Shown piece after piece: positions 59,769-64,000 of a stretch of 64,000 nt of DNA. Made by a program: the position numbers and the translations under genes. This DNA is from Mesorhizobium ventifaucium (GTDB lineage Bacteria; Pseudomonadota; Alphaproteobacteria; Rhizobiales; Rhizobiaceae), in assembly GCF_935822925.1 (NCBI RefSeq), contig NZ_CAKXZS010000023.1, positions 186,001 to 250,000 of the forward strand, given 5' to 3'. The notes under the pieces were generated by a model that was not told the DNA's origin, ran no database searches, and was given only the letters and a program-made list of their open reading frames with translations. How positions within the stretch are numbered: position 1 is the first letter of the stretch; each line of letters starts with the position of its first letter.

Positions 59769-61657
59769 CTGGTCAGGGCTTGGGCAACGGCGGTCTGGTC
59801 TATGCGAACGTCATATTGCGTCTGCAGCTGCGCCACCAGCTGGTCGAGCAGGTCGTCGGACATGCCGGCGGTGAACGATTTCTGCGCGTCGTCCGGCACC
59901 GAGCTGGCGTCGGCTCCGGCAGGCTCGAAGACTTCGGCGATCTTGAACAGGATCTGTCCGTCGCCGGTGGGCGAGGGGATCAATCCGGTCCCGCCTTTGC
60001 CTTCAGCGAACATCGCCGCGGCTCCTTCCTTGCCGAAATCGGCGTCGTCCGCGCCGCGCTTGACGCCGCGCTTGGTCTGCTTCTCAAGCTTGAGCTCGCT
60101 CGCGATCACGTCGAGCGTGGTGCCGGCCTCGAGACGCTTTTCGAGCTCCTGCGCTTTTGCGGTGAGCCGCTTGGTCGTTTCCGCCGCCGTCCAGTCGGCC
60201 ACCACCTTCTGGCGGACTTCGTCCAGCGTGCGGTCGCGGGCCGGCGTGATCGACTCCACCTCGTAGAACACGAAGCCGTTGTTGGCGGTGGTGAGGTCGG
60301 GATTCTCGGTGCCGGGTTCGGCATCGAACACCGCCTTGATGAGATCCGGTGATTCCGGCAGATCCTTGACGATGGTGCCGTCCGGCATCAGGCCGGTGCG
60401 ATCGATCGCGTCGATGGTGACGACCTTCAGCTTCAGTTTTTCGGCCGCTTCCTTGAGCGTGCTGCCCGAAGCGCGGCTATCTTCGTAGCTGTCATGCACG
60501 TCGAGCAGAATGCGGCTTGCCTCGCCGAGCGCCAGGTCCTTGCGGATGTCGGCGGCCACTTCGGCCAGCGGCTTCACCGCTTCGGGCTTGATCTCGGTGA
60601 CGCGCAGCAGCACCGGACCGAAGGCGCCCTGTACGACCGGGCTGACTTCGTTGACGTTGAGCGCAAACGCCGCATCCGCCACCGCTTTGTCGGCGATCTT
60701 GTCCTTGGACAGCGTGCCGAGCAGGGTGTCGGCCTGCGTCTTGCCCTCGGCGGCGACGAGTTTGTCGAAGGTCGCGCCGGTCTTGAGTGAATCGAGCGCG
60801 GCCTTCGCGGCATCGGGCGTTTTGAACACGAGCTGTTCGATGGTGCGCGTTTCCGGCGTGGTGTAGCGCCCCTTGTTCTTGTTGTAGTCGTCGCTGACCT
60901 GTTGGTCGGTCACGGAACTCACATCCATGATGTCTTCCGGCTCGAGCCTGACATAGGAGAATTTGCGGTATTCGGGCGCCGCATAGGTCTTCTTGTTTTC
61001 CTCAAAATAGGCCGAAAGCGTAGTGTCGGATGGCGCTTCGATCGGCTCGACCAGCGATTTCGGCAAGGTCACGTAGTCGATGGTGCGGTCTTCGCCGCGA
61101 TAGAGCGCGACCGCCTTCAAGAACGTATTCGGAGCCTTGAGACCGTCCGAAACCGCCTCGACAATCTGCTGGCGCACAGCCACCTGGGCGCGATTCCTGA
61201 GATAGTCTTCCGGCCGCATGCCGACCTGTTGCAGTATGTATTCGAAGGTCCTTCTGTCGAAGGTGCCGCCGGGACCCTTGAAGGCCGGGTCTTCATGCGT
61301 GAGTTGGGCCAGCCGGTCCTTGGACAGCCCAAGCCCGAGCTTGCGGGCCTGCTCATCGAGGACTGCCCCCGACACGAGTTGCGCCAGCACCTGGTTGTCG
61401 AGGCCGAGCGCCGTCGCCTGCTCGCGGCTGATGCGCTGGCCGAATTGCTGCGACATCACGCTGATCTGCCGGTCATAGGCCAGCCGATACTCGTTGATCG
61501 ACACTTTGGTGCCTCCGGCCGTGACAACGGCATCGTGGCCGGCAAAACCACCGACCATCTGTCCGGAAATGCCCCAGACGGCGAAGCTCAACACCAACAA
61601 TATCAGCAGCGCTTTCGCGATCCAGGTCCCCGCCGCGCTTCTTAAGATACCAAGCAT
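59765..61657 (-). CDS. ppiD: PpiD-like periplasmic peptidyl-prolyl isomerase
   Basis: 630 residues starting [21 protein letters not shown] at 61657. A single N-terminal membrane anchor (about 12-35) is followed by a SurA_N-like chaperone domain (about 40-200) and a parvulin domain near 255-370. A long C-terminal helical region follows. It folds exported proteins at the Sec exit. It is the first gene of ppiD-trpD-trpC-moaC-moeA and divergent from tpiA. The open frame extends 47 codons upstream but lacks the family start. Confidence 0.9.
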   Translation of the reverse strand: MLGILRSAAGTWIAKALLILLVLSFAVWGISGQMVGGFAGHDAVVTAGGTKVSINEYRLAYDRQISVMSQQFGQRISREQATALGLDNQVLAQLVSGAVLDEQARKLGLGLSKDRLAQLTHEDPAFKGPGGTFDRRTFEYILQQVGMRPEDYLRNRAQVAVRQQIVEAVSDGLKAPNTFLKAVALYRGEDRTIDYVTLPKSLVEPIEAPSDTTLSAYFEENKKTYAAPEYRKFSYVRLEPEDIMDVSSVTDQQVSDDYNKNKGRYTTPETRTIEQLVFKTPDAAKAALDSLKTGATFDKLVAAEGKTQADTLLGTLSKDKIADKAVADAAFALNVNEVSPVVQGAFGPVLLRVTEIKPEAVKPLAEVAADIRKDLALGEASRILLDVHDSYEDSRASGSTLKEAAEKLKLKVVTIDAIDRTGLMPDGTIVKDLPESPDLIKAVFDAEPGTENPDLTTANNGFVFYEVESITPARDRTLDEVRQKVVADWTAAETTKRLTAKAQELEKRLEAGTTLDVIASELKLEKQTKRGVKRGADDADFGKEGAAAMFAEGKGGTGLIPSPTGDGQILFKIAEVFEPAGADASSVPDDAQKSFTAGMSDDLLDQLVAQLQTQYDVRIDQTAVAQALTR

Positions 61658-61803
61658 GGTCACTTCCGATTTTTTCGCGCATTTTCGCATGCGCCGAGTC
61701 TGAAACAAGCGCAATAGCGTCCTTCCGGCCCACTGTCGATTGCTTTGTGGGCTGAGTTTGGTAGTGAGGACGCAGCCGAATATTGCCCGGAGAAGCAAAT
61801 CCC

Positions 61804-62571
61804 ATGACGCCTGGAATCCGCCCGCTGGTCGCCGGCAACTGGAAAATGAACGGCACCAGCGCCTCGCTCAACGAACTCAGGATGATCGGCAACGGCTTCA
61901 TGAGCGGGCTCGATGCGGAGACCGAAGCGCTGGTCTGCGTTCCGGCGACGCTGCTTGCGCATGCCGCGGAGATCTTGTCGCGCACGCCGGTCCGGGCCGG
62001 GGGCGAGGATTGCCACACCAAGGAGAGCGGCGCCCATACCGGCTGTATTTCGGCCGAGATGCTGAAAGATGCGGGCGCCAGTCACGTCATCGTCGGCCAT
62101 TCCGAACGCCGCGCCGATCACAATGAGGACGACGCCATTGTCCAGGCAAAGGCGTCCGCGGCGTGGCGCGCCGGGCTGGTTGCCATCATCTGCATCGGCG
62201 AGACAAGAGCCGAGCGCGAGGCGGGCGCTACGCTCGACGTGCTGTCGCGCCAGGTCGCCGGCTCGGTGCCGCCGAACGCCACGGCATCGAATACCGCCAT
62301 CGCCTACGAGCCGGTATGGGCGATCGGCACGGGACTGACGCCGACCGCCGCCGACGTTGCTGAGGCGCATGCGCATATTCGCGAAAAACTGTCGGAAAAG
62401 CTTGGCAGCGTGGCGGCGAAGATGCGCATCCTCTATGGCGGCTCGGTCAAGCCGTCGAACGCGGTCGAACTGCTCGGCGTGAAAAATGTCGACGGCGCGC
62501 TGGTCGGCGGCGCCAGCCTGAAGGCGGCGGACTTTCTCGGCATTGCCGAAGCCTATCGAAATATCTCCTAG
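61804..62571 (+). CDS. tpiA: Triosephosphate isomerase
   Basis: 255 residues starting [18 protein letters not shown] at 61804. Active-site residues are N12 and K14, H99 in VIVGHSERR and E169 in [11 protein letters not shown]. The phosphate loop GGSVKPSNA is present. It interconverts dihydroxyacetone phosphate and glyceraldehyde 3-phosphate. CGGAGAAG lies upstream. It is divergent from ppiD. Confidence 0.98.
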   Translation: MTPGIRPLVAGNWKMNGTSASLNELRMIGNGFMSGLDAETEALVCVPATLLAHAAEILSRTPVRAGGEDCHTKESGAHTGCISAEMLKDAGASHVIVGHSERRADHNEDDAIVQAKASAAWRAGLVAIICIGETRAEREAGATLDVLSRQVAGSVPPNATASNTAIAYEPVWAIGTGLTPTAADVAEAHAHIREKLSEKLGSVAAKMRILYGGSVKPSNAVELLGVKNVDGALVGGASLKAADFLGIAEAYRNIS

Positions 62572-62747
62572 CATCGAAAGGCTGTCGGGGCACTTCGGAT
62601 ACTGTGCTGCAGCAGAAAACGTTGCAACGGCCGCATTGCTTCCCATATTCCGGCCACGGGCTTGGAAATGCCGTCAAAGCATTGTATGAGCCGCCTCCAA
62701 ATCACCGGTCGTATCCGCGGCCGCGCAAGGCTTTGCCAGGATAAATT

Positions 62748-63206
62748 ATGGAAACCGTACTGATCGTCGTCCACCTCATGGTCGTGCTCGCTCTTGTCGG
62801 CGTGGTGCTGCTGCAGCGCTCCGAAGGCGGCGGCCTCGGCATCGGCGGCGGATCGGGCTTCATGACCGCGCGCGGCGCCGCCAACGCGCTGACGCGGGCG
62901 ACGGCGATCCTGGCGGCGGCGTTCTTCGCCACCTCCCTGACCTTGTCGATCGTCGCCCGTTACGGCGAGAAGCCGATCGATATTCTCGATCGCGTGCCTG
63001 TGACGAACGGCGGGGGCGGCGTGCTCAACCAGTTGCCTGGCACCACGACGCCGACACCGCCGTCCGGCAGTACAACGCCAACGCCGCCTTCCGGCAATGA
63101 TGCCGCAGCCCCGGCTCCCGCTGCACCGCCAGCGGCGGATTCGACCACGCCGCCGGCCACAAACGGCGCCACCCTGCCAGTAACGCCGCAGGTTCCAAAC
63201 CAGTAA
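62748..63206 (+). CDS. secG: Preprotein translocase subunit SecG
   Basis: 152 residues. The two SecG helices are at 2-20 (VLIVVHLMVVLALVGVVLLQ) and about 50-70, joined by RSEGGGLGIGGGSGFMTARG. The C-terminal half is a Pro/Thr/Ala-rich tail with TTPTPPSGS and TTPTPPSGN repeated, as often in alphaproteobacteria. It assists SecYE. The tpiA-secG order is common, with pyrG usually next. Confidence 0.95.
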   Translation: METVLIVVHLMVVLALVGVVLLQRSEGGGLGIGGGSGFMTARGAANALTRATAILAAAFFATSLTLSIVARYGEKPIDILDRVPVTNGGGGVLNQLPGTTTPTPPSGSTTPTPPSGNDAAAPAPAAPPAADSTTPPATNGATLPVTPQVPNQ

Positions 63207-63417
63207 TCAGCAGACGTCCGGCGCCGCGATCTGTTGTTGTTTGAACACAGTCGCGGCAAATGCCGCACGATCACGAGGATTCGACCGGGCGCGGTACGCC
63301 AGGGCGCTTGAGGCGTCTCCGATTAATCGATTATAGATTGCGCGCGGCACTTTCGGGGTCCTTGGGGGACGCCGGGCGACGCCGTGGCAACAAGCATTGA
63401 ACGATCGGATCTTCGCC

Positions 63418-64000
63418 ATGCAGCTTCGCAGCTTCATTTTAGCCGGCCTTTGGGCCGTGCTCAGCCTTGGTGCGCCCGCTTATGCGGCCATGCCGGCGGG
63501 TAATTCGGCCCCTAAATCCGCAGTCACAACTGACGTCGTCAACGTCGCCGCCAAAAGCCATACGGCGCAACTAAAGCTCCTCAAGAAGAAAAAAGACCCG
63601 AGCGCGGCCGATCTTGCCCAGATCAGGAAGATCGAGGCCAAGATCGCGGCTGACAAGCAGGCTGCTCGAATCAAGGCGATCGAGGCAAGGAAGCTGGCGA
63701 TGCGCGAGGCGGCCAAAGCCAGGTCCGACGCGGAACGGCAGGCGTTTTTTGCCAAGAAGGGCCTCGCCAGGAAGGATAAGTCCGCTGGCCAGGCCAGGCT
63801 GGCCGATGCCAGGCCGGTCAAGATCATCGAACCGATGCAACCGATCGCACCAATCCAGTCGGCCAAGGCAATTCCCGCCGAGGCTATGAACGTCGCGCTG
63901 ACCGGCAACAACGGCGAATTGCGCAGCGAGCCGGTCGGACAGAAGCCGCAGAGCGTCGGGCTGTTCGCCGGCCTGTTCGGCGGCACGTCCTCGTCGATGT
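63418..64000 (+). CDS. Exported Lys/Ala-rich coiled-coil protein, 3' end outside the window
   Basis: ATG at 63418 opens a frame still open at base 64000 (194 codons seen). A signal peptide (MQLRSFILAGLWAVLSLGAPAYA) is followed by a charged helical region at about 50-120 (KLLKKKKDPSAADLAQIRKI, AARIKAIEARKLAMREAAKA) and then a Pro/Ile-rich linker with IEPMQPIAPIQ. The catalytic part, if any, lies beyond the edge. An L,D-transpeptidase or other envelope enzyme is possible, but nothing visible proves it. pyrG, usual after secG, is not directly next. Confidence 0.7.
   Translation, partial: MQLRSFILAGLWAVLSLGAPAYAAMPAGNSAPKSAVTTDVVNVAAKSHTAQLKLLKKKKDPSAADLAQIRKIEAKIAADKQAARIKAIEARKLAMREAAKARSDAERQAFFAKKGLARKDKSAGQARLADARPVKIIEPMQPIAPIQSAKAIPAEAMNVALTGNNGELRSEPVGQKPQSVGLFAGLFGGTSSSM

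Overview
The window is high-GC chromosomal DNA of an alphaproteobacterium of the Rhizobiales. It is most likely a Mesorhizobium or a close Phyllobacteriaceae relative. The evidence is a rhizobial glycerol ABC operon (glpT-P-Q-U-V-K), BA14K, DUF1489, DUF599, EipB and DUF2160 family proteins, an alphaproteobacterial SOS box (GTTC-N7-GTTC) in front of lexA, and a frr-uppS-cdsA-rseP-bamA cluster without dxr, as known in Brucella and Mesorhizobium. There is no prophage, transposase, CRISPR array or secretion system. Nearly all of it is core metabolism, translation and envelope biogenesis.

Layout. 1-5.6 kb: glycerol uptake and phosphorylation. 5.7-8.4 kb: a repeat-rich secreted BA14K protein, tRNA-Lys(UUU), a poorly coding stretch and an acyltransferase-3 membrane protein. 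8.4-12.4 kb (minus strand): pyrB, an inactive-looking dihydroorotase (PyrC'), plsY and dprA in overlapping order. 12.5-16.4 kb: an AidB-like acyl-CoA dehydrogenase, two small membrane proteins, ruvX and a UPF0173 hydrolase. 16.6-20.5 kb: gatC, a frameshifted GNAT gene, gatA with an extra 33 residues, a multiply frameshifted YdcF gene and a DUF599 protein. 20.6-26.3 kb: sdaA, DUF1489, a VWA/J-domain pair, a D,D-carboxypeptidase with SPOR domain and a phasin with a strong promoter. 26.6-35.9 kb: clpS-clpA, HIT, FemAB-like, GDPD, RidA, EipB, a PlsC-like acyltransferase, DUF4031 and LysE.

36.1-49.7 kb is the long growth cluster rpsB-tsf-pyrH-frr-uppS-cdsA-rseP-bamA-lpxD-fabZ-lpxA-lpxI-lpxB. It links translation, UMP kinase, undecaprenyl and CDP-diacylglycerol synthesis, outer-membrane protein assembly and lipid A synthesis. 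49.8-64 kb: gltA, gltX, comEC, lexA, moeA-moaC, trpC-trpD-ppiD (minus strand), then tpiA, secG and the start of an exported protein cut by the window edge.

I found no obviously new multi-gene system. The points most worth a second look are: the PyrC' protein that has lost its metal-binding HxH next to pyrB; a local cluster of single-base frameshifts between 16.9 and 19.6 kb beside a 33-residue insertion in GatA; short tandem repeats of 7-16 bp at or just after stop codons, including a symmetric pair at the converging ends of lpxB and gltA; three copies of a 46-48 bp palindromic element, one of which encodes the C-terminus of TrpC; and the missing dxr.
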